In this document: positions 42,534 to 52,265 of the stretch, piece by piece
Layout: every line of letters begins with the position of its first letter
Numbering within the stretch: position 1 is the first letter of the stretch
NCBI RefSeq assembly: GCF_001277175.1
Contig: NZ_CP012257.1
Location: 1,488,001-1,552,000, forward strand
Reading direction: 5' to 3'
Length of the DNA: 64,000 nt
From: Cronobacter universalis NCTC 9529
GTDB lineage: Bacteria > Pseudomonadota > Gammaproteobacteria > Enterobacterales > Enterobacteriaceae
Notes under the pieces: model-generated
The model's database searches: none
What the model saw: only the letters and a program-made list of their open reading frames with translations
Told to the model about the DNA's origin: nothing
Position numbers and translations under genes: made by a program

Positions 42534-42575
42534 ATACTAACAAAGCATGATGCAGTGAAATTTGATATGGATCAT
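42534..42575 (-). promoter_or_regulatory. FNR-activated (class II) promoter of focA-pflB
   Basis: TTGATATGGATCAT (42562-42575) matches the FNR consensus TTGATnnnnATCAA with one mismatch. On the minus strand a -10 TAGTAT (42539-42534) lies such that, with a start near 42527, the FNR site is centred at about -41.5, the class II position. This matches the anaerobic promoter known for the operon. Confidence 0.7.
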
Positions 42576-42824
42576 ATCTCGCCAGGTTTGCAGGACTGAA
42601 AGGTGTCTGGTTTTTACGCAGTTTCAGCTTAACGTTTTGATTATCCAATAAAAAATAAATTTTAAAAATTATTAAAAGTGTTGAAAAAAAGCGGTTTGCC
42701 TCTCCCCATAAAGTGTTAATCAATATGAATTATTGGCTAAAAAAAGTAACAATCAAGCCGGGTGGATATAATTCATATTCACCAGTAATTAACTCAATAT
42801 TCACAATTTATTTTTTAGCCAGAC

Positions 42825-42855
42825 AAATAAAAACGGGGCCGTAAACGTGCCCCGT
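42825..42855 (-). terminator. Terminator after ycaO
   Basis: Minus strand ACGGGGC/GCCCCGT (42855-42849 and 42839-42833) with a 9-base loop is followed by TTTTATTT. It ends ycaO 50 bases beyond its stop. Confidence 0.8.
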
Positions 42856-42904
42856 CATATTTGCTAAACATAAGTGTGAAGCAGGTCAATTGATATGCGT
42901 TATA

Positions 42905-44668
42905 TCAATTTCCCTGCCAAAACCTGGCTTTAGCGCGCTGAAGCTTCTCATAGGCTGCCAGCAGCGACTGATGCGCCGTGAAGGCTTGCAGGTCGGCGTC
43001 AACCGGCTGGAGGCCATAGAAGGGCGCTTCGCCACTAATGGCCGCGCTGGCGGCTTCGACCGCTTCTGCGCCATACATACGAACAAAGGCATTCAGGTAT
43101 TGCAGCGGCTCGCGCTCCTCTTCCTGCGCCAGCAGCAGCAGCGTCTGCAGGCAGCGATAGTAATTGGCGCGTTCAGCGCTGAAGACCGACGCGTTAAATT
43201 CCATGGTCCATTCGGTCCAGATCAGCGCCTGATCCAGATCGCCGCCTGCCAGCGCCAGCATCGCTTTCAGCTCGCCGATGCGCAGGGTATACCAGCCGTT
43301 ATCTTTACCGGTCGCAAGACCCAGCAGCTCGCGCACGCGCGTAAAATCGTCATGGCCTTCTTCGTCCAGTTGGGCGATAAGGTTGAGATAATCTTCTTTC
43401 TCCCACTCGCTGCCCGGCAGGGCCAGCAGGGTTTCACGCAGATGGCTGCCCATGCTGTTGTTGGCGAGCAGCAGATCTTCCGCCGGGTAGATATCAGACA
43501 TGCCCGGTACCAGAATACGGCAGGCGTAAACGCCCAGATGCTCGTAATCGGCGATATAGACTTCTTTATCTTCGGCCTTGAAAATCGCCATCAGGGTGGC
43601 GAACTCTTCTTCCGTGGTGCCGGCGAAGCTCCAGTCCACAAACGGGTAATCGGCGTCCTGCTTGAACATATCCCAGGAGATCAGACCGCTGGAGTCGATG
43701 AAGTGCGTCTCCAGGTTCGCGTGCTCAGCCACTTCTTCGTCATCGAAGGTCGGCGGCGTAAACACGTCGAGATCTTTCAGGCCGCGACCCTGCAGCAGTT
43801 CGGTGACGGTACGCTCCAGCGCCACGCCGAAATCAGGGTGCGCGCCGAAAGAGGCAAAGCAGGTGCCGTTGGCCGGGTTAAACAGCACGACGCAGATAAC
43901 CGGGTACTGGCCGCCCAGCGAGCCGTCGTAAGCGAAAATCGGGAAGCCTTCCGCTTCAAGCGTATTGATAGCTTCCACCACGCCCGGGTAGCGCGCCAGC
44001 ACCTCCTGCGGGATCTCCGGCAGGCTGATGCTCTCGGCAATAATGCGGTTTTTAATATGGCGCTCAAATACTTCCGACAGCCCCTGAACGCGGGCTTCGT
44101 TGCGGGTGTTGCCTGCTGACATGCCGTTAGACACATACAAGTTGCCCACAATATTCATCGGAATATAAACCGTTTGCTCGTCCGACTGACGGGTAAACGG
44201 CAGGGCGCAGATGCCGCGCGCTTCATTGCCGGACTGCAGGTCAATCAGCATGCTGGCGGTCAGCTCGTTCTCCGGATCGTAAAACGCGCGCAGGCGGGCA
44301 TCGAGAATGCCTTCCGGCAGCTCGTCGCTCTGCGGGATCGGGAACCATTTTTCGTTCGGGTAATGCACGAACGGGCCGTTCGCGATCGTATCGCCCAGCC
44401 AGAAATCGGCGAAGAAATAGTTGGTGGACAGACGCTCAAAATATTCGCCCAGCGCGGAAGCCAGCGCGGCTTTTTTGGTGGCGCCTTTACCGTTGGTAAA
44501 GCACAGCGCGCACTCTTTATCGCGAATATGCACGGACCAGACGTTCGGCACCGGGTTCAGCCAGGAGGCCTCTTCGATATTAAAGCCCAGATCGGTGAGT
44601 TTCTGCTGGAAGCGAGCGATGGAGTCTTCCAGAGCGGCATCTTTGCCGGGGATGAAGGTTTGAGTCAT
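42905..44668 (-). CDS. ycaO: YcaO, ribosomal protein S12 methylthiotransferase accessory factor
   Basis: ATP-grasp-unrelated ATP-binding protein of the YcaO family; in E. coli it enhances RimO-dependent beta-methylthiolation of S12. Azoline-forming homologues use ATP to activate amide backbones. The ATG at 44668 (MTQTFIPGKDAALEDSIARF) gives 586 residues as in E. coli. The YcaO domain covers about 60-400, with GKGATKKAALASALGEYFER (about 70-89) contributing Mg/ATP contacts. The C-terminal third is helical (TPR-like). It lies upstream of focA on the same strand but behind a terminator. Confidence 0.93.
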   Translation of the reverse strand: MTQTFIPGKDAALEDSIARFQQKLTDLGFNIEEASWLNPVPNVWSVHIRDKECALCFTNGKGATKKAALASALGEYFERLSTNYFFADFWLGDTIANGPFVHYPNEKWFPIPQSDELPEGILDARLRAFYDPENELTASMLIDLQSGNEARGICALPFTRQSDEQTVYIPMNIVGNLYVSNGMSAGNTRNEARVQGLSEVFERHIKNRIIAESISLPEIPQEVLARYPGVVEAINTLEAEGFPIFAYDGSLGGQYPVICVVLFNPANGTCFASFGAHPDFGVALERTVTELLQGRGLKDLDVFTPPTFDDEEVAEHANLETHFIDSSGLISWDMFKQDADYPFVDWSFAGTTEEEFATLMAIFKAEDKEVYIADYEHLGVYACRILVPGMSDIYPAEDLLLANNSMGSHLRETLLALPGSEWEKEDYLNLIAQLDEEGHDDFTRVRELLGLATGKDNGWYTLRIGELKAMLALAGGDLDQALIWTEWTMEFNASVFSAERANYYRCLQTLLLLAQEEEREPLQYLNAFVRMYGAEAVEAASAAISGEAPFYGLQPVDADLQAFTAHQSLLAAYEKLQRAKARFWQGN

Positions 44669-44809
44669 GGGATCCACTTTTGTCGTACGCAAAGCGCGCA
44701 ATGATACGGATTTTAGCCCTTCTGCGCCATCGTCCCGCCCGACGCGGCAAAAATAAATCTTGCGACTATGCTTAATGAAGATAACTCCCTGTTATGGCGT
44801 AAGAAAAAT

Positions 44810-45502
44810 ATGAAAGCTTTCGATTTGCAACGGATGGCGCTTGACAAGTTTCCGCTGGAATTTCTGGGTGAAGTCGCGCTGCGCAGCCTTTACACCTTTA
44901 TTCTGGTCTTTCTGTTTCTCAAAATTACCGGGCGACGCGGCGTGCGTCAGATGTCGCTCTTTGAAGTACTGATTATCCTGACGCTCGGCTCCGCGGCGGG
45001 GGACGTGGCGTTTTATGACGACGTGCCGCTGCTGCCGGTGCTGGTGGTTTTCGTCACGCTTGGCGTGCTCTACCGACTGGTAATGTGGCTGATGTCCTGC
45101 AGCGAAAAGCTGGAGGATCTGCTGGAGGGTAAACCGCGCATCATTATTGAAGATGGCGAACTGGCCTGGGAAAAACTCAACCGCGAGAACATGACGGAGT
45201 TTGAGTTCTTTATGGAGCTTCGCACCAAAGGCGTGGAACACCTGGGCCAGGTGCGGCTCGCCATCCTTGAGGCCAACGGTCAGATAAGCGTCTACTACTT
45301 TCCCGATAAACTGGTGCGCCCTGGCCTGTCGATTCTGCCGGAGTATTGCAGCGAGCGTTTTGAACACATTCCGGAAACCGGCGATTACGCCTGTATTCGC
45401 TGTAGCGAAGTGGTGACGTTTAACGCAGGCGTCAAACCGTCCTGCCCGCGCTGCAAAAACCATATATGGGTGAAGGCAAGCACCGCGACCCGCGTCACCT
45501 GA
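44810..45502 (+). CDS. ycaP: YcaP, DUF421 (YetF-like) membrane protein with C-terminal zinc ribbon
   Basis: Inner-membrane protein of unknown function. The ATG at 44810 (MKAFDLQRMALDKFPLEFLG) gives 230 residues, the E. coli length. Two to three N-terminal helices (LYTFILVFLFLKITGRRG, then LIILTLGSAAGDVAF) precede the cytoplasmic DUF421 domain (about 90-170). The C-terminus carries two Cys pairs, CIRCSE and CPRCKN, spaced like a zinc ribbon, an addition absent from Bacillus YetF-type proteins as I remember them. It is divergent from ycaO. Confidence 0.88.
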   Translation: MKAFDLQRMALDKFPLEFLGEVALRSLYTFILVFLFLKITGRRGVRQMSLFEVLIILTLGSAAGDVAFYDDVPLLPVLVVFVTLGVLYRLVMWLMSCSEKLEDLLEGKPRIIIEDGELAWEKLNRENMTEFEFFMELRTKGVEHLGQVRLAILEANGQISVYYFPDKLVRPGLSILPEYCSERFEHIPETGDYACIRCSEVVTFNAGVKPSCPRCKNHIWVKASTATRVT

Positions 45503-45514
45503 CAGCCAATTCCA

Positions 45515-45548
45515 CCGCCAGCGGGCGCTGCGCTGGCGGATTGTGTTG
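45515..45548 (+). terminator. Weak terminator after ycaP
   Basis: CCGCCAGCG (45515-45523) / CGCTGGCGG (45531-45539) is a perfect 9-bp stem with a 7-base loop. The following sequence ATTGTGTTG is only moderately T-rich. Confidence 0.5.
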
Positions 45549-45564
45549 TGTGATTTGGCGCACA
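45549..45564. promoter_or_regulatory. Candidate CRP site upstream of serC
   Basis: TGTGATTTGGCGCACA fits the CRP consensus TGTGAnnnnnnTCACA with one mismatch (G for T). It is centred about 68 bp upstream of the predicted serC start. serC-aroA in E. coli responds to Lrp and cAMP-CRP. Confidence 0.55.
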
Positions 45565-45589
45565 TTCCCCCCGGCGCCAGGATTAGCCG

Positions 45590-45618
45590 TTGCAGCCCTG
45601 TCAACGGAATGATAAAAC
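45590..45618 (+). promoter_or_regulatory. Predicted promoter of serC-aroA
   Basis: TTGCAG (45590-45595) and TAAAAC (45613-45618) are spaced by 17 bases. A TG one base upstream of the -10 makes it extended (TGATAAAAC). The start near 45625 leaves a leader of about 40 bases. Confidence 0.5.
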
Positions 45619-45664
45619 CGATAGCCACAGGAAAAACTTATTGCTTTTAGCGTGGTGAGGGGAA

Positions 45665-46750
45665 ATGGCTCAGGTCTACAATTTTAGTTCTGGCCCGGCA
45701 ATGCTGCCGGCGGATGTGTTACGAGTGGCTCAGGAAGAGTTACGTGACTGGCAGGGGTTAGGCACCTCTGTGATGGAGATAAGCCACCGCAGCAAAGAGT
45801 TTATTCAGGTGGCTGAACAGGCGGAACAGGATTTTCGCGATCTGCTGGAGATCCCCTCGAATTATAAAGTTTTATTCTGCCACGGCGGCGGACGCGGGCA
45901 GTTCTCCGCGCTTCCGCTGAACCTGCTGGGCGACAAAACCACCGCAGACTACGTCGATGGCGGCTACTGGGCGGCAAGCGCTGTTAAAGAAGCCAAAAAA
46001 TACCTGACGCCGAATGTGATCGACGCGAAAATCACCGTTGATGGTAAACGCGCCATCAAGCCGATGAGCGAATGGCAGCTCTCGGCGGATGCCGCTTACG
46101 TGCACTACTGCCCGAACGAAACCATCGACGGTATCGCGATTAACGATACGCCTGATTTTGGCGACGCCATCGTTACCGCCGATTTCTCCTCCACCATTCT
46201 TTCTCACCCGATTGACGTCAGCCGTTATGGCGTCATCTACGCGGGCGCGCAGAAAAACATCGGCCCTGCGGGCCTGACGCTGGTTATCGTGCGCGAGGAT
46301 CTCCTCGGCAAGGCGCATGTCGCTTGCCCGTCGGTGCTGGACTACAGCGTGCTGAGCGAGAACGACTCTATGTTCAACACGCCGCCGACGTATGCCTGGT
46401 ATCTGTCGGGCCTGGTCTTCAAATGGCTCAAAACCAAAGGCGGCGTGGCGGCGATGGATAAGATCAACCAGCAAAAAGCGGATCTGCTCTACGGCGTGAT
46501 TGATAACAGCGATTTCTACCGCAACGATGTGGCGGCCGCTAACCGCTCGCGCATGAACGTGCCGTTCCAGCTTGCCGACAGCAATCTGGATAAGCTGTTC
46601 CTTGAAGAAGCTTTTGCCGCCGGCCTGCACGCGCTGAAAGGCCACCGCGTGGTAGGCGGCATGCGCGCCTCTATTTACAACGCGATGCCGCTCGAAGGGG
46701 TAAAAGCCCTGACCGACTTTATGGTGGATTTCGAACGCCGCCACGGCTAA
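45665..46750 (+). CDS. serC: Phosphoserine aminotransferase SerC
   Basis: PLP enzyme making 3-phosphoserine for serine synthesis; it also acts in pyridoxine synthesis (4-phosphohydroxythreonine). The 361 residues (E. coli 362) begin [20 protein letters not shown]. The PLP Lys is in [15 protein letters not shown] (about residue 197). A phosphate-binding loop [14 protein letters not shown] lies near 75-88. A GAGGGGAA ribosome site precedes the ATG. It is followed by a hairpin with T run and then aroA, as in the classical serC-aroA operon with internal attenuation. Confidence 0.97.
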   Translation: MAQVYNFSSGPAMLPADVLRVAQEELRDWQGLGTSVMEISHRSKEFIQVAEQAEQDFRDLLEIPSNYKVLFCHGGGRGQFSALPLNLLGDKTTADYVDGGYWAASAVKEAKKYLTPNVIDAKITVDGKRAIKPMSEWQLSADAAYVHYCPNETIDGIAINDTPDFGDAIVTADFSSTILSHPIDVSRYGVIYAGAQKNIGPAGLTLVIVREDLLGKAHVACPSVLDYSVLSENDSMFNTPPTYAWYLSGLVFKWLKTKGGVAAMDKINQQKADLLYGVIDNSDFYRNDVAAANRSRMNVPFQLADSNLDKLFLEEAFAAGLHALKGHRVVGGMRASIYNAMPLEGVKALTDFMVDFERRHG

Positions 46751-46768
46751 TCCTTCCGTTACGTTTCG

Positions 46769-46794
46769 CCCCGCGGCTGGCCGCGGGGTTTTTA
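46769..46794 (+). terminator. Terminator/attenuator between serC and aroA
   Basis: CCCCGCGG (46769-46776) / CCGCGGGG (46781-46788) with loop CTGG is followed by TTTTTATT. In E. coli serC and aroA are cotranscribed with partial termination here, so aroA expression likely depends on readthrough. Confidence 0.85.
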
Positions 46795-46818
46795 TTCTGT
46801 TTTATTGAGACTTTTTCC

Positions 46819-48105
46819 ATGCAGGAATCCCTGACCTTACAACCCATCGCGCGCGTGGATGGCACCATCAACCTCCCAGGCTCCAAGAGCGTTTCCAACC
46901 GGGCGCTGCTGCTGGCGGCGCTGGCGAAAGGCACCACCACGCTCACCAACCTGTTAGACAGCGATGATGTGCGCCACATGCTCAATGCGCTGAAAGCGCT
47001 CGGCGTTACTTATTCGCTTTCAGACGATCGCACCCGCTGTGAAATTCAGGGGCAGGGCGGGCCGTTCAATACGCTCGTTGAACTGGAGCTGTTTTTAGGC
47101 AACGCGGGCACCGCGATGCGTCCGCTGGCGGCGGCGCTGAGCCTTGGCACCAATAATGTGGTGCTGACCGGCGAGCCGCGCATGAAAGAGCGCCCGATTG
47201 GGCATCTGGTGGACGCGCTGCGTCAGGGCGGCGCGGACATCACTTATCTGGAGCAGGAAAACTATCCGCCGCTGCATCTGAAAGGCGGGTTCGCAGGCGG
47301 CAACGTGGCCGTTGACGGCAGCGTATCCAGTCAGTTTCTGACCGCGCTGTTAATGGCCGCTCCGCTGGCACCGGGCAACACCGCCATTGATATCAAAGGC
47401 GAGCTGGTATCAAAGCCCTATATTGATATTACGCTGCACCTGATGAAAACCTTCGGGGTTGAGGTAGAAAACCAGAACTACCAGCGCTTCGTTATCCAGG
47501 GCGGCCAGCAGTATCAGTCTCCTGGACACTATCTGGTGGAGGGCGACGCGTCTTCCGCTTCTTATTTCCTTGCCGCGGCGGCCATTAAAGGCGGTACCGT
47601 GAAGGTCACCGGTATCGGGCGCAACAGCGTGCAGGGCGATATTCGCTTCGCCGACGTGCTGGAGAAAATGGGCGCGCAAATCACCTGGGGCGACGACTTC
47701 ATCAGTTGCACCCGCGGCGAGCTGAACGCGATTGATATGGATATGAACCATATTCCCGACGCGGCGATGACCATCGCCACCGCCGCGCTGTTCGCTCAGG
47801 GCACGACGACGCTTCGCAATATCTACAACTGGCGTGTGAAGGAAACAGACCGCCTGGCGGCGATGGCGACCGAATTGCGCAAAGTCGGCGCCACGGTCGA
47901 AGAGGGGCATGACTTCATCACCGTAACGCCGCCTGCGCAGTTGCAGTTTGCGGACATCGGCACGTATAACGATCACCGCATGGCGATGTGCTTCTCGCTG
48001 GTGGCGCTTTCCGATACGCCGGTCACAATCCTCGACCCGAAATGCACCGCGAAAACCTTCCCTGATTACTTCACGCAGCTGGCGCGCATCAGCCATCCCG
48101 CCTGA
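46819..48105 (+). CDS. aroA: 5-enolpyruvylshikimate-3-phosphate synthase AroA
   Basis: Sixth step of the shikimate pathway: transfer of enolpyruvyl from PEP to shikimate-3-phosphate. The 428 residues (E. coli 427) begin [20 protein letters not shown]. The phosphate-binding [15 protein letters not shown] is at about 21-35. The glyphosate-sensitive class I motif [17 protein letters not shown] lies at about 92-108. Catalytic Asp is in [10 protein letters not shown], and [16 protein letters not shown] (about 337-352) holds the active Glu/Arg. A terminator follows. Confidence 0.98.
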   Translation: MQESLTLQPIARVDGTINLPGSKSVSNRALLLAALAKGTTTLTNLLDSDDVRHMLNALKALGVTYSLSDDRTRCEIQGQGGPFNTLVELELFLGNAGTAMRPLAAALSLGTNNVVLTGEPRMKERPIGHLVDALRQGGADITYLEQENYPPLHLKGGFAGGNVAVDGSVSSQFLTALLMAAPLAPGNTAIDIKGELVSKPYIDITLHLMKTFGVEVENQNYQRFVIQGGQQYQSPGHYLVEGDASSASYFLAAAAIKGGTVKVTGIGRNSVQGDIRFADVLEKMGAQITWGDDFISCTRGELNAIDMDMNHIPDAAMTIATAALFAQGTTTLRNIYNWRVKETDRLAAMATELRKVGATVEEGHDFITVTPPAQLQFADIGTYNDHRMAMCFSLVALSDTPVTILDPKCTAKTFPDYFTQLARISHPA

Positions 48106-48192
48106 TCCTGCTATCGCCCCGTATCACAAGTACGGGGCGTCGGGTAGCCGTTATTTTTCGGATAAGCGCCCATGTTTCAATAATGTTAATCT

Positions 48193-48223
48193 GCCGCCGG
48201 GTTAATTGACCCGCGGCTTTTTT
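48193..48223 (+). terminator. Terminator after aroA
   Basis: GCCGCCGGGT (48193-48202) pairs with ACCCGCGGC (48209-48217) with one bulged C, followed by TTTTTT. An earlier hairpin at about 48117-48138 (GCCCCGTA/TACGGGGC) lacks a T run. Confidence 0.78.
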
Positions 48224-48248
48224 ACGTTGAATCCATGGACGATTTATT

Positions 48249-49016
48249 ATGAAAAACAATAAAGTACTTTTAAGCTGCCTCGTTGCGGCAGCGCTGGTGT
48301 CTGGCTGTAAAAATATGGGCGCGCTTAACGGCGACGCGCTGGCGAAATCCGGTATGTCTGCGTATCAGGCCGCCACGCTCAGCGATGCGGACGTTAAAAA
48401 GCTGTCCGATCAGGCGTGCGCAGAAATGGACAAGCAAAACCCGGTTGTGCCGGCGTCCAGCAAATACACTAAGCGTCTGAATAAAATTGCAAAAGCGCTC
48501 GGCAATAATATCAACGGCACGCCGGTTAACTACAAGGTTTACCAGACCCCGGAAGTCAACGCCTGGGCGATGGCGAACGGCTGCATCCGCGTTTACAGCG
48601 GTCTGATGGACATGATGACCGACAACGAAGTGGAAGCGGTGCTGGGCCATGAAATGGGCCATGTCGCCTTAGGCCATACCCGTAAAGCTATGCAGACTGC
48701 TTACGCGACCGTCGCGGCGCGCGATGCGGTAGCCGCCTCCAGCGCCGTAGGCGCGCAGCTGTCTGAGTCTGAACTGGGCGAAATGGCGCAGGGCGTTATC
48801 AACTCCGCGTTCTCCCGCAGCCAGGAGTCCGATGCAGACGACTTCTCCTACGATCTGCTGAAAAAACGTAACATCAGCACCAAAGGCCTCGTGACCAGCT
48901 TTGAGAAACTGGCGAAACTGGATGCCGGCTCTGAGAAATCGATGTTTGATTCTCACCCGCCTTCAGCGGAACGCGCTCAGCACATCCGCGATCGCATCGC
49001 TGCAGACAAGAAATAA
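48249..49016 (+). CDS. ycaL: YcaL, M48-family zinc metalloprotease, lipoprotein
   Basis: Periplasmic outer-membrane-associated protease; in E. coli YcaL degrades stalled LptD/BamA-assembly substrates. The 255 residues (E. coli 254) start with a lipoprotein signal whose lipobox VSGC places the lipidated Cys at about residue 20. The zinc motif HEMGH lies in VLGHEMGHVALGH (about 136-148), with the third ligand Glu in SRSQESDADDFSYDLL (about 195-210). The C-terminal SHPPSAERAQHIRDR (about 239) is typical for the family. Confidence 0.92.
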   Translation: MKNNKVLLSCLVAAALVSGCKNMGALNGDALAKSGMSAYQAATLSDADVKKLSDQACAEMDKQNPVVPASSKYTKRLNKIAKALGNNINGTPVNYKVYQTPEVNAWAMANGCIRVYSGLMDMMTDNEVEAVLGHEMGHVALGHTRKAMQTAYATVAARDAVAASSAVGAQLSESELGEMAQGVINSAFSRSQESDADDFSYDLLKKRNISTKGLVTSFEKLAKLDAGSEKSMFDSHPPSAERAQHIRDRIAADKK

Positions 49017-49110
49017 TCCTGCTCACCCGGACCAGCAGCGCGCCGGTCCGGGCATCTGCGCCCACTTCTTCTACACTCAGCCACAATGGCGGCGATATTT
49101 TGCCGGAAAG

Positions 49111-49140
49111 ATAACAGTCTGCGGTGATGAAGCGTATAAT
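49111..49140 (+). promoter_or_regulatory. Predicted promoter of cmk
   Basis: A perfect -10 TATAAT (49135-49140) has ATAACA (49111-49116) 18 bases upstream. The start near 49147 leaves a leader of about 44 bases to cmk, with transcripts likely entering rpsA. Confidence 0.6.
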
Positions 49141-49190
49141 GCGCCGCGTTCACGTTGCAGGCCTGCCATTTGTTATTGAAGGAGAAAAAG

Positions 49191-49877
49191 ATGACGGCAT
49201 CCGTCCCGGTAATCACAATCGATGGCCCAAGCGGCGCAGGCAAAGGCACGCTCTGTAAAGCGATGGCTGAAACCCTGCAATGGCATTTGCTGGATTCCGG
49301 CGCCATCTATCGGGTTCTCGCGCTGGCCGCCCTGCATCATCATGTCGATGTCGCCTCTGAAGAAGCGCTCGTTCCGCTGGCCGCGCATCTCGATGTGCGA
49401 TTCGTCGCGCAACAGGGCGAGCTGGAAGTGATCCTGGAAGGCGAAGACGTCAGCGCCGAGATCCGCACGCAGGAGGTGGCGAACGCCGCCTCGCAGATCG
49501 CCGCGTTCCCGCGCGTGCGCGAAGCGCTGTTGCGCCGTCAGCGCGCGTTTCGTGAAGCCCCCGGCCTGATAGCCGACGGTCGTGACATGGGAACCGTGGT
49601 TTTCCCTGATGCGCCAGTGAAAATTTTCCTTGAAGCCTCCTCGGAAGAACGCGCCCATCGCCGCATGCTACAGTTGCAGGAAAAGGGCTTTAGTGTTAAC
49701 TTTGAACGCCTTTTGGCCGAGATAAAAGAGCGCGACGACCGCGATCGTAACCGGCCGGTAGCGCCATTAGTGCCTGCGCACGATGCTCTGGTGCTGGATT
49801 CCACCAGCCTTAGCATCGAAGAGGTGATTGAAAAGGCGCTCGATTACGCCCGTGAAAAACTGGCGCTCGCGAAGTAA
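49191..49877 (+). CDS. cmk: Cytidylate kinase Cmk
   Basis: Phosphorylates CMP and dCMP. The ATG at 49191 ([20 protein letters not shown]) follows GAAGGAG and gives 228 residues (E. coli 227). The P-loop is GPSGAGKGT (about 12-20). The NMP-binding insert and [19 protein letters not shown] (about 129-147) are intact, and the lid Arg-rich part [17 protein letters not shown] follows. It lies 111 bases before rpsA, a common pairing in proteobacteria. Confidence 0.97.
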   Translation: MTASVPVITIDGPSGAGKGTLCKAMAETLQWHLLDSGAIYRVLALAALHHHVDVASEEALVPLAAHLDVRFVAQQGELEVILEGEDVSAEIRTQEVANAASQIAAFPRVREALLRRQRAFREAPGLIADGRDMGTVVFPDAPVKIFLEASSEERAHRRMLQLQEKGFSVNFERLLAEIKERDDRDRNRPVAPLVPAHDALVLDSTSLSIEEVIEKALDYAREKLALAK

Positions 49878-49988
49878 CGCGACCGAATTTGCAGTACCCC
49901 CGTTGCAATGGAGTGACAGCGGGTATGTGAAACAACCCCACCCAGCATGATGCCAGGTGGACGTTAATTTAAAACCTGAAGATTAAAC

Positions 49989-51662
49989 ATGACTGAATCT
50001 TTTGCTCAACTCTTTGAAGAATCCCTGAAAGAAATCGAAACCCGCCCGGGTTCTATCGTTCGTGGCGTTGTTGTTGCTATCGACAAAGACGTAGTACTGG
50101 TTGACGCCGGTCTGAAATCTGAGTCCGCCATTCCGGCAGAGCAGTTCAAAAACGCCCAGGGCGAACTGGAAATCCAGGTTGGTGACGAAGTTGACGTTGC
50201 TCTGGATGCAGTAGAAGACGGTTTCGGCGAAACCCTGCTGTCTCGTGAGAAAGCTAAACGTCACGAAGCGTGGCTGATGCTGGAAAAAGCTTACGAAGAA
50301 GCGGCGACCGTTACTGGTGTTATCAATGGCAAAGTCAAGGGCGGCTTCACTGTTGAGCTGAACGGTATTCGTGCGTTCCTGCCGGGTTCCCTGGTAGACG
50401 TGCGTCCGGTTCGTGACACTCTGCACCTCGAAGGCAAAGAGCTTGAATTCAAAGTAATCAAGCTGGATCAGAAGCGCAACAACGTTGTTGTTTCTCGTCG
50501 TGCCGTTATCGAATCTGAAAACAGCGCAGAGCGCGATCAGCTGCTGGAAAACCTGCAGGAAGGCATGGAAGTTAAAGGTATCGTTAAGAACCTCACTGAC
50601 TACGGTGCATTCGTTGATCTGGGCGGCGTAGACGGCCTGCTGCACATCACTGATATGGCCTGGAAACGCGTTAAGCATCCGAGCGAAATCGTGAACGTGG
50701 GCGACGAAATCACTGTTAAAGTGCTGAAGTTCGACCGCGAGCGTACCCGTGTCTCCCTGGGCCTGAAACAGCTGGGCGAAGATCCGTGGGTAGCTATCGC
50801 TAAACGTTACCCGGAAGGCACCCGCCTGACTGGTCGCGTAACCAACCTGACCGACTACGGCTGCTTCGTTGAAATCGAAGAAGGCGTTGAAGGCCTGGTA
50901 CACGTTTCCGAAATGGACTGGACCAACAAAAACATCCATCCGTCCAAAGTCGTTAACGTTGGTGACGTGGTAGAAGTTATGGTTCTGGATATCGATGAAG
51001 AACGTCGTCGTATCTCCCTGGGCCTGAAACAGTGCAAATCCAACCCGTGGCAGCAGTTCGCTGAGACCCACAACAAAGGCGATCGCGTTGAAGGTAAAAT
51101 CAAGTCTATCACTGACTTCGGTATCTTCATCGGCCTGGACGGCGGCATCGACGGTCTGGTTCACCTGTCTGACATCTCCTGGAACGTGGCTGGCGAAGAA
51201 GCCGTTCGCGAGTACAAAAAAGGCGACGAAATCGCTGCCGTTGTACTGCAGGTTGACGCAGAGCGTGAGCGTATCTCCCTGGGCGTTAAACAGCTCGCAG
51301 AAGATCCGTTCAACAACTACGTTGCGCTGAACAAGAAAGGTGCAATCGTTACTGGTAAAGTAACCGCAGTTGACGCGAAAGGTGCTACAGTTGAATTAGC
51401 AGACGGCGTTGAAGGCTACCTGCGCGCTTCTGAAGCTTCCCGTGACCGCGTAGAAGACGCGACGCTGGTTCTGAGCGTTGGCGACGACGTTGAAGCTAAA
51501 TTCACCGGCGTTGATCGTAAGAACCGCGTAGTAAGCCTGTCTGTTCGTGCGAAAGACGAAGCTGACGAGAAAGATGCAATCGCTTCTGTTAACAACAAAC
51601 AGGAAGAAGGCAACTTCTCTAACGCAATGGCTGAAGCGTTCAAAGCAGCTAAAGGCGAGTAA
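49989..51662 (+). CDS. rpsA: 30S ribosomal protein S1
   Basis: mRNA-binding ribosomal protein, 557 residues as in E. coli. Six S1/OB repeats are visible. The first two are diverged and bind the ribosome. The later four share blocks such as [40 protein letters not shown] and [20 protein letters not shown]. Codon use is strongly biased to major tRNAs. Upstream of the ATG there is no canonical Shine-Dalgarno, only GAAG (CTGAAGATTAAAC), as known for the self-regulated E. coli rpsA start. Confidence 0.98.
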   Translation: MTESFAQLFEESLKEIETRPGSIVRGVVVAIDKDVVLVDAGLKSESAIPAEQFKNAQGELEIQVGDEVDVALDAVEDGFGETLLSREKAKRHEAWLMLEKAYEEAATVTGVINGKVKGGFTVELNGIRAFLPGSLVDVRPVRDTLHLEGKELEFKVIKLDQKRNNVVVSRRAVIESENSAERDQLLENLQEGMEVKGIVKNLTDYGAFVDLGGVDGLLHITDMAWKRVKHPSEIVNVGDEITVKVLKFDRERTRVSLGLKQLGEDPWVAIAKRYPEGTRLTGRVTNLTDYGCFVEIEEGVEGLVHVSEMDWTNKNIHPSKVVNVGDVVEVMVLDIDEERRRISLGLKQCKSNPWQQFAETHNKGDRVEGKIKSITDFGIFIGLDGGIDGLVHLSDISWNVAGEEAVREYKKGDEIAAVVLQVDAERERISLGVKQLAEDPFNNYVALNKKGAIVTGKVTAVDAKGATVELADGVEGYLRASEASRDRVEDATLVLSVGDDVEAKFTGVDRKNRVVSLSVRAKDEADEKDAIASVNNKQEEGNFSNAMAEAFKAAKGE

Positions 51663-51704
51663 TTGCCTTGACAGATTACAGGTTCCGGCCTGTAATCAGA
51701 CACT

Positions 51705-51730
51705 AAGGGCGGCTTTGGCCGCCCTTGTTC
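51705..51730 (+). terminator. Terminator after rpsA
   Basis: AAGGGCGGC (51705-51713) / GCCGCCCTT (51718-51726), loop TTTG, followed by GTTC. The short T run makes it weak. A second perfect 9-bp hairpin (51674-51697, GATTACAGG/CCTGTAATC) lies just upstream. Confidence 0.6.
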
Positions 51731-51776
51731 GATGATAGCTGTAAGACAATTTTCCTGAATGGAAACCGGAGGAAAC

Positions 51777-52061
51777 ATGACCAAGTCAGAATTAATCGAA
51801 AGACTTGCAAGCCAGCACTCACATATCCCGGCGAAAGCGGTGGAAGATGCGGTTAAAGAGATGCTGGAACATATGGCCTCTACTCTTGCCCAGGGCGAGC
51901 GTATTGAAATCCGGGGTTTCGGCAGTTTCTCCTTACACTATCGCGCACCACGCACCGGGCGTAACCCGAAAACAGGTGATAAAGTCGAGCTGGAAGGTAA
52001 ATACGTTCCGCACTTTAAACCGGGTAAAGAACTACGCGACCGCGCCAATATTTACGGCTGA
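51777..52061 (+). CDS. ihfB: Integration host factor beta subunit
   Basis: DNA-bending protein acting with IhfA. The ATG at 51777 ([20 protein letters not shown]) follows CGGAGGAAAC and gives 94 residues, as in E. coli. The HU/IHF signature [20 protein letters not shown] (about 46-65) forms the beta arm whose Pro intercalates into DNA. It follows rpsA by 114 bases and ends before a strong terminator. Confidence 0.98.
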   Translation: MTKSELIERLASQHSHIPAKAVEDAVKEMLEHMASTLAQGERIEIRGFGSFSLHYRAPRTGRNPKTGDKVELEGKYVPHFKPGKELRDRANIYG

Positions 52062-52085
52062 GTTTTATGACTCAACCTTGCAGAG

Positions 52086-52111
52086 AACGGTACCTTCGGG
52101 TGCCGTTTTTT
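52086..52111 (+). terminator. Terminator after ihfB
   Basis: AACGGTACC (52086-52094) / GGTGCCGTT (52099-52107) with a TTCG tetraloop (one U-G pair), followed by TTTT. The UUCG loop gives an unusually stable hairpin. Confidence 0.88.
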
Positions 52112-52265
52112 GTTCCCGCCATACCCTTTCGCGAGCCGCCTCGATACTTTTCCTGCAATGATTGCAACGCTATAAATTCCTTTCTGCACATCTCGTAAAC
52201 CCGCCAGTCTCCGCCTGACAACGCTGCTTTCCAGCCGCACACTCCTTCGTAACAAGGAGGTGCTT

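Larger units (their letters stand above)
42502..42904. other. Intergenic region between ycaO and focA (403 bp)
   Basis: It contains the ycaO terminator on the left of the transcript (42825-42855) and the FNR-type focA promoter (42534-42575). The AT-rich centre (about 42640-42820) is the position where E. coli carries further pfl promoters and ArcA/IHF sites. I see no gene. Confidence 0.65.

Noticed and set aside
49026..49052. Terminator between ycaL and cmk
   Set aside because: CCCGGACC/GGTCCGGG pairs perfectly but is followed by CATCTGCG without T residues.
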